Assembly (NCBI GenBank): GCA_963817035.1
Contig: CAWFMM010000004.1
Coordinates: 434,001-498,000, forward strand
Origin: AC-49 sp963817035
GTDB lineage: Bacteria > Actinomycetota > Thermoleophilia > Solirubrobacterales > Solirubrobacteraceae
DNA length: 64,000 bases
Reading direction: 5' to 3'
Shown here: one piece after another, positions 34,626 through 42,970 of the stretch
Position numbering within the stretch: the stretch's first letter is position 1
Layout of the letters: each line of letters opens with the position of its first letter
Program-made: the position numbers and the translations under genes
The notes under the pieces: generated by a model
Databases searched by the model: none
What the model saw: only the letters and a program-made list of their open reading frames with translations
Told to the model about the DNA's origin: nothing

Positions 34626-35990
34626 ATGCCTTCGAACAGCTTTGACGTCATCATCATCGGCGCCGGCCCGGCCGGCGAGGTCGCGGCCGGTCGCTGCGGC
34701 GAGCACGGCCTGCGGGTCGCCCTGGTCGAGAATCGCCTTGTCGGGGGCGAGTGTTCCTACTGGGCGTGCATGCCGTCCAAGGCCTTGCTGCGCCCGGCGC
34801 AGGCGCTGGCCGAGGTCCGGCGGATCCCCGGCGCCGCCCAGGCGGTGACCGGCGAACTCGATGTCGCCGCGGTTCTCGCGCGGCGTGACGAGGTGATCCA
34901 CGACCTCGACGACTCGGTTCAGCTTCCGTGGCTTGAGGAACGCGGCGTGACGCTCGTTCGCGGGCACGCACAGCTCGAAGGCGAGCGCACGGTGCGGGTC
35001 GGTGACGACCTGCTGCGGGCTGAGCGGGCGGTCGTGATCGCCGTCGGCAGCGCGCCGTCGATCCCGCCGATCGACGGGTTGGCCGACGTACAGCCGTGGA
35101 CGAACCGCGAGGCGACGACCGCGTCGACGATCCCGCCGCGGCTGACGATCCTCGGCGGTGGTGTGGTCGGCGTCGAGATGGCGCAGGTGTTCACATCGCT
35201 TGGCTCGTCGGTGATTGTTGTCGAGGCCGGCGAGCGGCTGATCGCCGGGGAGGAGGAGTTCGCTTCACAACAGGTCACCGACGCGCTGCTCGAGGCGGGC
35301 GTGGTCCTGCATCTCGGCGTGAAGGCGACGGCGGCCCGTCGTGGCGATGCGGGCATCGAGCTCGACGTCGAGGGCGTCGGAGCGATCACGTCCGATGAGC
35401 TGCTCGTCGCCGTCGGGCGTCGACCGCTGACCGCCGACCTGGGGCTCGAGAGCGTCGGGCTTGAGCCGGGCAAGTTCGTCGATGTCGACGACGAAATGGT
35501 CGTCCCCGGCCACGACTGGCTCTACGCGATCGGTGACGTCAACGGGCGCGCGCTGCTGACCCACATGGGCAAGGAGCAGGCGCGTGCGGTTGCCGATCGC
35601 CTGGTCGGCCGCGACACGCGCCTGCGTCATGACAGCCGCCCGCCGCGGGTGATCTTCACCGAGCCGCAGGTCGCGGCGGTCGGCCATACGTTGCGCTCGG
35701 CCACGGAGGCGGGACTGAACGTCACCGAGGTCGACCACTCCCAGGATGGGACCGCGGGCGGCAGCTTCGTCGGCCGCGGCGCGTCGGGCCTGTTCCGCCT
35801 CGTGATCGACAACGACCGCCGCGTCGTCGTCGGCGCGACGTTCACCGGCCCCGATGTCGCAGACCAGCTCCACGCGGCGACGATCGCCGTCGTCGGCCAG
35901 GTAGCACTCGACGATCTCTGGCACTGCGTGCCAGCGTTCCCGACCCGCAGCGAGGTGTGGCTGCGGCTGCTCGAGAAGTACGGGCTGTAG
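34626..35990 (+). CDS. Pyridine nucleotide-disulfide oxidoreductase (dihydrolipoamide dehydrogenase/mercuric reductase-like)
   Basis: It is a flavoprotein of class I. The N-terminal FAD motif is DVIIIGAGPAGEVAAGR, and the redox pair lies in GGECSYWACMPSKAL (two Cys four residues apart). The NAD-binding motif is ILGGGVVGVEMAQ, and the second FAD motif is LYAIGDVNGRALLTH. The C-terminus HCVPAFPTRSEVW carries the His-Glu region. SYWAC replaces the usual xNxGC, which points to the mercuric-reductase-like clade rather than the pyruvate dehydrogenase E3. The substrate is not known. No lipoyl enzymes are nearby. Confidence 0.9.
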   Translation: MPSNSFDVIIIGAGPAGEVAAGRCGEHGLRVALVENRLVGGECSYWACMPSKALLRPAQALAEVRRIPGAAQAVTGELDVAAVLARRDEVIHDLDDSVQLPWLEERGVTLVRGHAQLEGERTVRVGDDLLRAERAVVIAVGSAPSIPPIDGLADVQPWTNREATTASTIPPRLTILGGGVVGVEMAQVFTSLGSSVIVVEAGERLIAGEEEFASQQVTDALLEAGVVLHLGVKATAARRGDAGIELDVEGVGAITSDELLVAVGRRPLTADLGLESVGLEPGKFVDVDDEMVVPGHDWLYAIGDVNGRALLTHMGKEQARAVADRLVGRDTRLRHDSRPPRVIFTEPQVAAVGHTLRSATEAGLNVTEVDHSQDGTAGGSFVGRGASGLFRLVIDNDRRVVVGATFTGPDVADQLHAATIAVVGQVALDDLWHCVPAFPTRSEVWLRLLEKYGL

Positions 35991-36240
35991 CCGCGCACAT
36001 CTGGTCCGGAACGAGCTTCGGCCGCTCCAACACACGTCCAGTCCCGCGAATTGGGACTAAAGCCTGTGCTCGAGCGGCCGAAGACCTTGCGAGGACGCCC
36101 TTTCGGACGCCCTCCATATGGCTAACGGTTCTAGTGGTTCCTGAAGCCCATCAGTGGTTCCTCTCTCGTTGCATTCCCCGCAACGGTTCAAGGGCGGACT
36201 ACCTTGCAGGGCGTGGGTGTTAGAGCACCCACGCTTTGCG
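35991..36240 (+). ncRNA. Candidate structured RNA between convergent genes (uncertain)
   Basis: This stretch lacks a convincing coding sequence but folds into successive hairpins. The elements are a perfect 12-bp stem CTTCGGCCGCTC (36016-36027)/(36072-36083) enclosing AGTCCC/GGGACT (36040-36058), GAGG..CCTC (36091-36114), CGTTGC/GCAACG (36167-36185), CAAGG/CCTTG (36189-36206), and a terminal 9-bp stem followed by TTT. Two direct copies of AGTGGTTCCT lie 20 bp apart (36133, 36153). I do not recognise a known RNA family; it may be a new small RNA or the structured 3' end of the preceding gene. Confidence 0.4.
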
Positions 36241-36242
36241 TT
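36211..36242 (+). terminator. Terminator-like hairpin
   Basis: GCGTGGGTG (36211-36219) and CACCCACGC (36226-36234) form a perfect 9-bp stem with a TTAGAG loop, followed by TTTGCGTT. The T-rich side is on the + strand, so it would end rightward transcription from the oxidoreductase gene or the candidate RNA. Confidence 0.6.
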
Positions 36243-36413
36243 CCTGCATCTCAATGGATAATTCGTCCGCGCCGCATCCCTACTTGTGGGGATTTGCCCG
36301 CGAAACTGGACGGATATATGAGCGTATCTTACGATACGCCATAAAAATGTATCGTGACTCCGCTTTGGACCGGAAACCGGCTGAGAGGCTGAAACCGGCT
36401 GAGAGGCTGGGAG
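36241..36413. other. AT-richer spacer with promoter-like boxes and inverted repeats
   Basis: This 173-bp stretch is noticeably richer in A/T than the surrounding genes. It contains GATAAT (36257-36262) 16 bp after TTTGCG, a near-consensus + promoter, the inverted repeat GCGTATC/GATACGC (36322-36339), and a tandem 18-bp repeat. A reading frame of 60 codons (36254-36436) exists but lacks the local codon bias, so I do not call it a gene. Confidence 0.4.
36373..36408. repeat. Tandem direct repeat, two 18-bp units
   Basis: GAAACCGGCTGAGAGGCT occurs twice back to back, just beyond the stop codon of the HD-GYP gene. It may reflect recent slippage or duplication. Confidence 0.8.
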
Positions 36414-37790
36414 TCAGGCGGCGCGCTGATCGGTGAGTGCACCGAGGGCACGGACTCGGGCGTCGAATCGAAGCTCTGCCTCGAAGTCGGCGTCGGTCGT
36501 GTGCTGGAACATCAGGCCACGCTGGGCGAGGATCTTGATGAAGAGTTCGACGAGCTCACCGTCGAGCTGTGAGCCCGAGACCCGCCGCAGCTCGGCGATT
36601 GCCTCCGAACGCGATACGGGCTTTCGGTAGGAGTCGCGCGCGGTCATGACGTCGTAGGTGTCTGCGACCGCGATGATCCGCGAGAGTAGTGGGATGTCGT
36701 CTCCTGCGAGCCCGTGCGGGTAGCCGAGGCCGTCGACACGCTCGTGGTGGGCCAGGATGATGTCGGCGACCGGCCCGTAACCGTCGACCCGCTGCACGAG
36801 CCGGGCGCCCTGGCCGGGGTGCTTCTTGACGATCTCCCAGTCCTCGGCGCTGAGCCGGCGATTGGCGAACAGGATCGAGTCGGGGAAGATGAACTTGCCG
36901 ATGTCGTGCAGCAGGCCCGCGGTGTGAACAAGCTCCTGGTCTGCCTCGCTGCAGCCGAACTCGTCGGCGATCGCCTTGGCGTAGCGCGCGACGGCGGCCG
37001 AGTGGCGGGCCGTCATCTTGTCGCGCAGGGACAGGGTCTGCACGAGCGTGGCGAGCACGCCGACCTGCAGCGACGCGAGCTGCGTGGTCCGGGCCTCGAG
37101 CAGATGGGACCGCTCATTGGATTTCGCCATCTCGCGAGCGAGTATCTGGAACACCACGAGGACGATGACCAAGGCGGCGAGGGCCGGCAGCCCGACCGAG
37201 TGATACATGACCGTGATCGCCACCGCCATCAGCGCGGTCGGCAGCTGGGAGGGCAAAGCCGGTGCGAGCCATTCCTTGACCACATAACGGGTCCCGCGCT
37301 CGTAGAACTCGGCATTCGTCAGGCAGACCAGCGTGAAATTCAGGAGGTTGGTGATCGCAAAGACACCGAGAACGATGAGGCCGAGATTTATGCTGGTGGT
37401 GTTTTGGCTGGTGCCGAACCAGCGCACGAGCAGGCCACCGACGATCGGGAAGGCCAGGTAGATCGGTATGTCCACGATCCTCGAGTGCCACCGAGACGGC
37501 TCGCGAGCAAGGTAGACGAGCGTCGTGACGAGTCCGGCGATGGCTGCCGGAGCGGGGCCGAGCAGCACCATCGCGACGACCAGCGTGAGGAAGGCGCCCG
37601 ACATGATGATCGCGCCACCACGCAACTTGATCGAGAGCAGATCACTGACCACGGCCCCAGCCGTGAGGAGGAGCACCAGGCCGACCGGCTTCCAGTCGGC
37701 TGCACGACTCGTTGCAACAATACCGGTGACCGAGGCGGCCGCAAGCACGGCTGACCACGTATAGACCATCCGTTGCCGGCGGGGGGACAC
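36414..37790 (-). CDS. Membrane-bound HD-GYP domain protein
   Basis: It is probably a cyclic-di-GMP phosphodiesterase with a membrane sensor. The N-terminal 220 residues hold about seven hydrophobic segments resembling a MASE-type module, and a helical linker follows. The catalytic domain has HTAGLLHDIGKF (His-Asp at 295-296) and HHERVDGLGYPHG (348-360), the HHE and GYP signatures. The start is GTG at 37790; ATG at 37769 is an alternative. No GGDEF protein lies nearby. It converges with the oxidoreductase gene across a structured spacer. Confidence 0.93.
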   Translation of the reverse strand: MSPRRQRMVYTWSAVLAAASVTGIVATSRAADWKPVGLVLLLTAGAVVSDLLSIKLRGGAIIMSGAFLTLVVAMVLLGPAPAAIAGLVTTLVYLAREPSRWHSRIVDIPIYLAFPIVGGLLVRWFGTSQNTTSINLGLIVLGVFAITNLLNFTLVCLTNAEFYERGTRYVVKEWLAPALPSQLPTALMAVAITVMYHSVGLPALAALVIVLVVFQILAREMAKSNERSHLLEARTTQLASLQVGVLATLVQTLSLRDKMTARHSAAVARYAKAIADEFGCSEADQELVHTAGLLHDIGKFIFPDSILFANRRLSAEDWEIVKKHPGQGARLVQRVDGYGPVADIILAHHERVDGLGYPHGLAGDDIPLLSRIIAVADTYDVMTARDSYRKPVSRSEAIAELRRVSGSQLDGELVELFIKILAQRGLMFQHTTDADFEAELRFDARVRALGALTDQRAA

Positions 37791-37841
37791 GTATGCAGAA
37801 TCGGCAAATTGCGGGAAATGTTGAGGGTCTTGTGCAGCCAG

Positions 37842-37847
37842 TAGATT
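37842..37847 (+). promoter_or_regulatory. -10-like element of the MFS gene
   Basis: TAGATT lies 9 nt before the ATG. TTGAGG 15 bp upstream (37821-37826) is a possible -35 box with a short spacer. Confidence 0.45.
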
Positions 37848-37856
37848 CTCGCCCGG

Positions 37857-39050
37857 ATGGCGCGCCCCCCAGGACCACTACGCGTGCCGGGGTTCGCGCG
37901 TCTCGCCGTCACGTACACGGCCAACGATCTGGGCGATCAGATCGGTCTCGTTGCGGCGGCGATTCTCGTGCTCGATCAAACAGGCTCCGCCCTGGCTCCG
38001 GCAGCGCTGTTCATCGCGGCAAGGTCGGTCCCAGCCTTGCTAGCGCCGGCGCTGGCGGCGGGCCTCGACCGACGGCCGACGCGGGTTGTGCTTCCCCTTA
38101 TATACAGCCTCGAGGCGCTGGCGTTCGCAGCCCTGGCCGTCCTCTCGCACCACTTCTCGCTGCTGGCGGTTCTCGGCATCGCGCTGATCGATGGTGTACT
38201 GGCGCTCGCAGGACGGGGCTTGACGCGTTCGACGATCGCGCTTGTCCTACGGCCGGCCGGTTTGCTGCGCGAGGGTAACAACACGATCAACATCTGCTTT
38301 TCGGTGTCAAACATGGTCGGCCCGGTCATGGGAGGCGTCATCGTCGCCGTCGGCGGTCCAGCCTGGGGCCTGGGAATCGACGCCGGGCTGTTCGCGGCGA
38401 TGGCCGTGTTTATGGCGATCCCGGGGCCATGGCCATCGGCCCGTGGCACGGATGGCGCGAACTGGACCGGGCGCGTGCGGGAGGGTCTGGCCTACGCCCG
38501 CGCGACGCCAGGGGTCGGCTCGCTGATCGGTGCCGAGGCCGTCTCGCTCGTGCCGCTGTGCCTGGTCCTCCCGGTGCTCGTGGTGTATGCCAAGGAGACA
38601 CTCGATGCGGGGACCATCGGCTACGGCGTGTTGCAGGGGACGTGGGGGTTCGGAATCGTCGTCGGCTCGCTCGTTCTCCTATATCTCGGGAGCCTGCCGC
38701 TGCGGGCAATCCTCGGCGCTGCTCTGGCGGCGATCGGCGTCTCGTATCTGGGGATCGCAGTGGCTCCGACACTGATCGTTGCGTGTCTCGCGTCAGTCCT
38801 CGGCGGTATCGGTAACGGCGTCGAGGCGGGCGCCGTGGTGACCGCCGTACAGGATCTCGTCGCCGATCCGTTCATGGGCCGTGTGAGCACGCTCGTCGAG
38901 TCGGTGGCCGCCGGGATGATGGGCGTTGGCTTTGCACTTGGCGGGATACTCACGGAGGTGGCCGGCACCCGCGTGAGCTACGCGGTGGGTGGCGTCGGCG
39001 TGCTGCTGTGCGTCCCGCTCGTCGTGTCGGCGGTCAGGACCGCGCCATGA
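37857..39050 (+). CDS. MFS transporter
   Basis: The 397-residue protein has about twelve hydrophobic segments and the layout of the EntS-like exporters. GLDRRPTRVVLP follows the second segment, where motif A of the superfamily sits. The substrate cannot be inferred. It is divergent from the HD-GYP gene, and its stop overlaps the start of the following hydrolase by 4 bp, so the two are translated together. Confidence 0.9.
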   Translation: MARPPGPLRVPGFARLAVTYTANDLGDQIGLVAAAILVLDQTGSALAPAALFIAARSVPALLAPALAAGLDRRPTRVVLPLIYSLEALAFAALAVLSHHFSLLAVLGIALIDGVLALAGRGLTRSTIALVLRPAGLLREGNNTINICFSVSNMVGPVMGGVIVAVGGPAWGLGIDAGLFAAMAVFMAIPGPWPSARGTDGANWTGRVREGLAYARATPGVGSLIGAEAVSLVPLCLVLPVLVVYAKETLDAGTIGYGVLQGTWGFGIVVGSLVLLYLGSLPLRAILGAALAAIGVSYLGIAVAPTLIVACLASVLGGIGNGVEAGAVVTAVQDLVADPFMGRVSTLVESVAAGMMGVGFALGGILTEVAGTRVSYAVGGVGVLLCVPLVVSAVRTAP

Positions 39051-39799
39051 CCGTCGACGTCCGCCTGGTGCGCGCGCACAACCCGGGCATGCTGACGCTG
39101 ACCGGCACGAACACTTGGATCGTCGGGCGCGACCCGTGCTGGATCGTCGATCCCGGGCCGTTACTCGAGGAGCATCTGGCCGCGGTGAGCGCCGAGGTGG
39201 AGGCCCGGGGTGGGGCGGCGGGAATCGTGGTCACCCACGACCATGCCGATCACGCCGACGGCGCGAGCGAACTGGCCGGGCGACTCGGCGGCGTCACGGT
39301 CCACGCGGCCCGGCTGAGCGGTGCGAAGCCGATCGCCGGGGGCGAGCGGATCGGACCGTTCGAGATCGTCGCGACGCCCGGCCATGCTCCTGACCATCTC
39401 GCCTACGTGGTCGAGCGGGTGTGCTTCACGGGCGACGCCGTCCTGGGCATGGGCAGTGTGTTTATCGCCCCGGACCCGGGTGCACTGAGCGGGTATCTGA
39501 GCGCGCTCGAGGGCCTACGCGAGCGCGACCTCGAGCGCCTGTACCCCGGCCACGGCCCCGAGGTCGATGATCCGGCCGCGCACGTCGGCGGCTACATCGC
39601 GCATCGTCGCGAGCGTGAGGCCAAGCTCGTCGCCGGGCTGGCCGACGGGCGCAGATCGTTTGACGAGCTGCTCGACGCCGCGTGGCCCGAGGTGCCGGCC
39701 GCACTGCGCCCGATCGCCCAGTTGACGCTGCGCGCCCATCTCGACAAACTCGCCGAGGAAGGCCGCCTGCCCGACGGTGTTCAGCGCAACGCCGACTGA
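39047..39799 (+). CDS. MBL-fold metallo-hydrolase (LACTB2-like)
   Basis: The metallo-beta-lactamase fold is shown by VTHDHADHADG (HxHxDH), GHAPDHLAY and GDAVLG metal ligands, with YPGHGPE later. The C-terminal 60 residues form the winged-helix region typical of LACTB2-type hydrolases. The ATG at 39047 overlaps the MFS stop; an earlier frame start at 39008 would only extend into that gene. The protein is 250 residues. The substrate is unknown; this clade includes RNases and thioesterase-like enzymes. Confidence 0.9.
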   Translation: MTVDVRLVRAHNPGMLTLTGTNTWIVGRDPCWIVDPGPLLEEHLAAVSAEVEARGGAAGIVVTHDHADHADGASELAGRLGGVTVHAARLSGAKPIAGGERIGPFEIVATPGHAPDHLAYVVERVCFTGDAVLGMGSVFIAPDPGALSGYLSALEGLRERDLERLYPGHGPEVDDPAAHVGGYIAHRREREAKLVAGLADGRRSFDELLDAAWPEVPAALRPIAQLTLRAHLDKLAEEGRLPDGVQRNAD

Positions 39800-39805
39800 G
39801 CTGCG

Positions 39806-41317
39806 CTACGGCGTGACGGTCGGGGTGGACGCCGACGCGGTCTGAGCGGTCGGGCCGGTCGCGCTGCCGGCTGGCGTCGATGATGCCGTGGCGCTCGACG
39901 CGCCGAACGTCGCCCCGGTGCCCGTGGCCTGAGTGCCGGGGCCGGACGACCCGGTGGCCGCGCCGCCGGTCGCGGTCCCCGTGGCCGTGCTCGAACTACT
40001 CGAAAGCGTCGAGCCCGTCGCCGTGTCGTCGTCCTCGTTGGGTGCACGGACGCCGCCGGTGTCCTGCTCGACGGCCGGGTCGGACGATGTGGCCGGGGCG
40101 TCGCCGGTCGTCGTCGGATCGACGGGAACGACGGCGGGAGCCGGAGTCACCACCGGCGCGGACGGCGTCGCCCGCAGCTGTGTCGCGTCGTGCTGCGGCG
40201 TGACGGTGTTCTGGTGGTTCACGACGACGGGCAGAGCTGTCGTTGCCGCGCGATGGGCCAGCGCGTTCGGGAACGTCGCGATCATCGGCGTCGCGGCGGC
40301 GCCCGCGGCCAGAGCGTGCGCGACGTGATGGGCCTGGTGAGACGGCTGGTGGCTCGTCTTCGAGCCGATCTCGACGGCGCCTCCGGCGGTCAGCGCCGCG
40401 CAGCAGACGATCGCCGCGACCTTGGTCGCCGAGACGGCGACGGCGCCGGTGCCGGCCGCGGCGGCACCGCCGCCGGCGGCCGTGCCGCCGGCCGCGGCGC
40501 CCGAGCCGGCCCCGCCGATGCCGAGCACCTTGGCCAAGGAGCCGACCAGTCCATGCCCCGGCGCGAGCTCGTTGAACGAACGCTGCACGCCGCGCAGGCG
40601 CGTGTTGTAGTTCTTGCAGCCCGTGCACTCACGCACGTGGCGACGCACTCGACCGTTGGCGCGCACGCCACGGTCCATCGCGGCGGCGATGTCGTTCTGG
40701 ATGTCGACGCAGTCGGCGTCGCGAGCCTCGATCGCTTCGACGAGGCTGACGCGCGCCCGTACGAGCAGCGACTTCACGGCAGGGACCGAAACATCGAGTG
40801 CGACTGCCAGCTGAGCGTAGCTGAGTCCCTCCATCTCGCGCATGAGCAGCGCCGAGCGCTGCTGCTCGGGCAGCTTGCGGACGTCGGAGACGAGTTGGGC
40901 CAGATCCTGGCGGCGCTCGGTCTGTGCGATCGGGTCGGCGAGCGGCCCGCGCGACATCTCGAAGACCTCGGCCGGTGTCGGCGTTGCCCGGCGTAGCTGG
41001 TCGATGCAGCGGTTGTGCGCGACGCGGTACAGCCAGGCGCGCAACGCCACGGGGCGCGAGTCGGCGCGCAGGGCGGAATAGGCCCGGATGAACACGTCCT
41101 GCAGGGCGTCCTCAGCGTCGGAGCGCGAACCGGACATCATCTGTCGCGTGTAGGCGAACAGACGCAGGCGGTAGCGATCGTGGATGACGCGGAATGCCTC
41201 TTCGTTGCCGGCGCGGAACAGCGCGACAAGTTGATCGTCTGATCTCAGCCGCAAAAGCGGAACTGCGATCGAGACACGACCGATACCGACGGGTGCGTGA
41301 AGTGCTGACGCTTCCAT
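39806..41317 (-). CDS. ECF sigma factor fused to a zinc anti-sigma motif, membrane segment and long extracytoplasmic tail
   Basis: Residues 27-95 are sigma region 2 (DDQLVALFRAGNEEAFRVIH; DALQDVFIRAY) and 148-195 are region 4 (LPEQQRSALLMREMEGLSYA). The HVRECTGC sequence (His227, Cys231, Cys234) is an exact HxxxCxxC zinc anti-sigma motif. A Gly/Ala linker, one transmembrane segment (about 297-315) and about 185 residues rich in Thr, Ser, Ala, Pro and Gly follow. Sigma factor, anti-sigma motif and sensor thus appear to be one polypeptide. GAGGAGG before the ATG supports the start. It converges with the MBL gene. Confidence 0.9.
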   Translation of the reverse strand: MEASALHAPVGIGRVSIAVPLLRLRSDDQLVALFRAGNEEAFRVIHDRYRLRLFAYTRQMMSGSRSDAEDALQDVFIRAYSALRADSRPVALRAWLYRVAHNRCIDQLRRATPTPAEVFEMSRGPLADPIAQTERRQDLAQLVSDVRKLPEQQRSALLMREMEGLSYAQLAVALDVSVPAVKSLLVRARVSLVEAIEARDADCVDIQNDIAAAMDRGVRANGRVRRHVRECTGCKNYNTRLRGVQRSFNELAPGHGLVGSLAKVLGIGGAGSGAAAGGTAAGGGAAAAGTGAVAVSATKVAAIVCCAALTAGGAVEIGSKTSHQPSHQAHHVAHALAAGAAATPMIATFPNALAHRAATTALPVVVNHQNTVTPQHDATQLRATPSAPVVTPAPAVVPVDPTTTGDAPATSSDPAVEQDTGGVRAPNEDDDTATGSTLSSSSSTATGTATGGAATGSSGPGTQATGTGATFGASSATASSTPAGSATGPTAQTASASTPTVTP

Positions 41318-41487
41318 GTGCCCTCCTCACCCAGCTGCAACTGGCAGGCGCTGCAAAAGTTACGACGTTTCTCGCATATTTGCATTTCTTCTTTTGACCA
41401 ACTTGCCGGGGCATGCCTCGTGATCCGGCACTACACTGCGCCGCTCAGGCACGGATCGCGTGTTGAAAGGGGAGGTTTCGGGGCTCA

Positions 41488-41949
41488 ATGGCCTACTTTG
41501 CTGACGCCCAAGATGTCTATCGTCACGTTGGACGTCTGATGGAAGGTCTGCGATCCGACCCGGCCGCCGCCGGACCATTCTCGGCGCTCGACACAGTCGT
41601 CCAATATCGCTACCGCGACCCCGAGGCAACGATCACGCTCGAACCGCGCCCCGAGCTCGATTTCACCGTCCACTTCGGTCCGGTCGATCTCGAGCCCGAG
41701 ATCGTTCTCACGATGGATGCGGATATCGCGCATCTCCTGCTGCTCGACGAGCTCGACACGACGATCGCCCTCGCCCGCGGGCAGCTCACCGCGACCGGAC
41801 CGGTCGAGCGGCTGCTCGCCGCGGCGAGCGCGAGCGGGCCAACCGGGCCGCGCTATCGCGCGCAGCTCGCCGCCGAGGGCCGCAGCGATCTGCTCGCGGC
41901 CTTTGATACCGATCCGCGCGCCCCGCGACGGGTTGGGGCCACCCCGTGA
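41488..41949 (+). CDS. SCP2 sterol-binding domain-like protein
   Basis: The 153-residue protein has an SCP2-like core (YRYRDPEATITLEPRPELDF, then LTMDADIAHLLLLD, TTIALARGQLTATGPVERLL), a fold that binds lipids. It has no signal peptide. AGGGGAGG lies 12 nt before the ATG. It is divergent from the ECF sigma gene across 170 bp. TACACT at 41432-41437 is a candidate -10, and TTGACC at 41394-41399 is too far away to be its -35. The ligand is unknown. Confidence 0.8.
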   Translation: MAYFADAQDVYRHVGRLMEGLRSDPAAAGPFSALDTVVQYRYRDPEATITLEPRPELDFTVHFGPVDLEPEIVLTMDADIAHLLLLDELDTTIALARGQLTATGPVERLLAAASASGPTGPRYRAQLAAEGRSDLLAAFDTDPRAPRRVGATP

Positions 41950-41993
41950 AGGTCCTACGCGAGCTAAACCGGCTGGCGGGCTGGACCGGCTGA

Positions 41994-42638
41994 TCAGTCG
42001 CGTGGCGGTAAGACCACGGTCGCGGTGCCGTTCTCGATGACGACCACCGGCTGCGTCGCGAAGACGGGCCGTGAGCGTGCATCGGCGAGCAGCGCGGCGG
42101 CAGTGGCGTGGCGACCGAGCGCCTCGATGTCGTGCAGCGTCGGGAACGCGACCACGATCTCCTGGGCGGTCGAGGAGGCCAGCGCGTCGGCCGGTGTGGT
42201 CCAGCGCCAATCCACCACCTCCTCGCCGTCGACGGTGGGCTTGCAGTCCGCGGGCGCGAGCGCAACGAAGAAGACCGTGTCGAAGCGGATCGGCAGTGCC
42301 TCAGGCGTGACCCAGCGCGAGAACGCGACGAGCTCGGCCCCGATCGGCAGCGTCACGGCGGCTTCCTCGCTCAGCTCGCGGGCGGCGGCGACCCGCAGGC
42401 CATCGTCACCGTCACCGTCGGCGGCATCGACCGAGCCACCGGGGAAGACCCAGACGCCGCCCATGAAGCGCGCCTTCGGGGTGCGCTGGACGAGCAGCAG
42501 CTCGAGCGTCTCCTCGCCGCCTCGGACGAGGATCACGCCGGCGGCCGGCCGCGCGGCGACCGGGGTTCCGGTCAGGTTCAGCGCGTCTTCGCCCGGAACG
42601 GCGGCCGCTGGGGAAGCGTGCCCATCAGGCGTGACCAT
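41994..42638 (-). CDS. Nudix hydrolase
   Basis: It is expected to hydrolyse nucleoside-diphosphate-X substrates. The Nudix region is VFPGGSVDAADGDGD followed by RVAAARELSEEAAV: it keeps RExxEE but has an insertion between the glycine and the helix, as in NUDT19-like proteins. The ATG at 42638 is preferred over GTG at 42644 because TAGGCT (42645-42650, minus strand) lies 6 nt upstream. The product is 214 residues. It may act on CoA derivatives, as NUDT19 does, but this is a guess. Confidence 0.85.
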   Translation of the reverse strand: MVTPDGHASPAAAVPGEDALNLTGTPVAARPAAGVILVRGGEETLELLLVQRTPKARFMGGVWVFPGGSVDAADGDGDDGLRVAAARELSEEAAVTLPIGAELVAFSRWVTPEALPIRFDTVFFVALAPADCKPTVDGEEVVDWRWTTPADALASSTAQEIVVAFPTLHDIEALGRHATAAALLADARSRPVFATQPVVVIENGTATVVLPPRD

Positions 42639-42688
42639 GGCCACAGCCTACGGGGCGGGCAATGAGGCCGGAACGCGCCCTTACACGC

Positions 42689-42694
42689 TAGGGT
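42689..42694 (+). promoter_or_regulatory. -10-like element of the rubredoxin gene
   Basis: TAGGGT lies 8 nt before the ATG. The same hexamer stands before surE. No Shine-Dalgarno sequence is present. Confidence 0.5.
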
Positions 42695-42702
42695 TTGCCG
42701 CC

Positions 42703-42882
42703 ATGGAAGCCATCACCGCACAGCAATGGATCTGCCTCGCCTGTGGGTTCATCTATGACCCCGCGGAGGGCGACCCCGACGGCGGTATCCCGCCCGGAAC
42801 CGCGTTCGACGCCATCCCCGCCACCTGGTTCTGCCCAGTCTGCGGCGCGCGCAAGCAGGACTTCGAGCCCTACGAGGGTTAG
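42703..42882 (+). CDS. Rubredoxin
   Basis: It is a one-iron electron carrier of 59 residues. The iron ligands are in CLACGF and CPVCGARKQDFEPY. PAEGDPDGGIPPGTAFD is the family's middle segment. The frame is open far upstream, but the ATG at 42703 follows a -10-like box and gives standard length. Its electron partner is not visible nearby. It is divergent from the Nudix gene. Confidence 0.95.
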   Translation: MEAITAQQWICLACGFIYDPAEGDPDGGIPPGTAFDAIPATWFCPVCGARKQDFEPYEG

Positions 42883-42970
42883 GCCGGCACGCCGGCTGAC
42901 CGTCGCTCGCGGCGCCGGATCGCCACGCCCGGCATCCACGATCGACGGCCAGCCGGACGCGCCTTACGCC

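Noticed and set aside
36014..36086. Resemblance to a cyclic-di-GMP class I riboswitch near the HD-GYP gene (GGGACTAAAGCC)
   Set aside because: Only a short stretch agrees. The conserved core and second stem are missing, and the region lies downstream of both flanking genes rather than in a 5' leader.
36254..36436. Sixty-codon frame including the tandem repeat
   Set aside because: Codon bias does not match real genes here, there is no ribosome binding site, and it runs into the HD-GYP 3' end.
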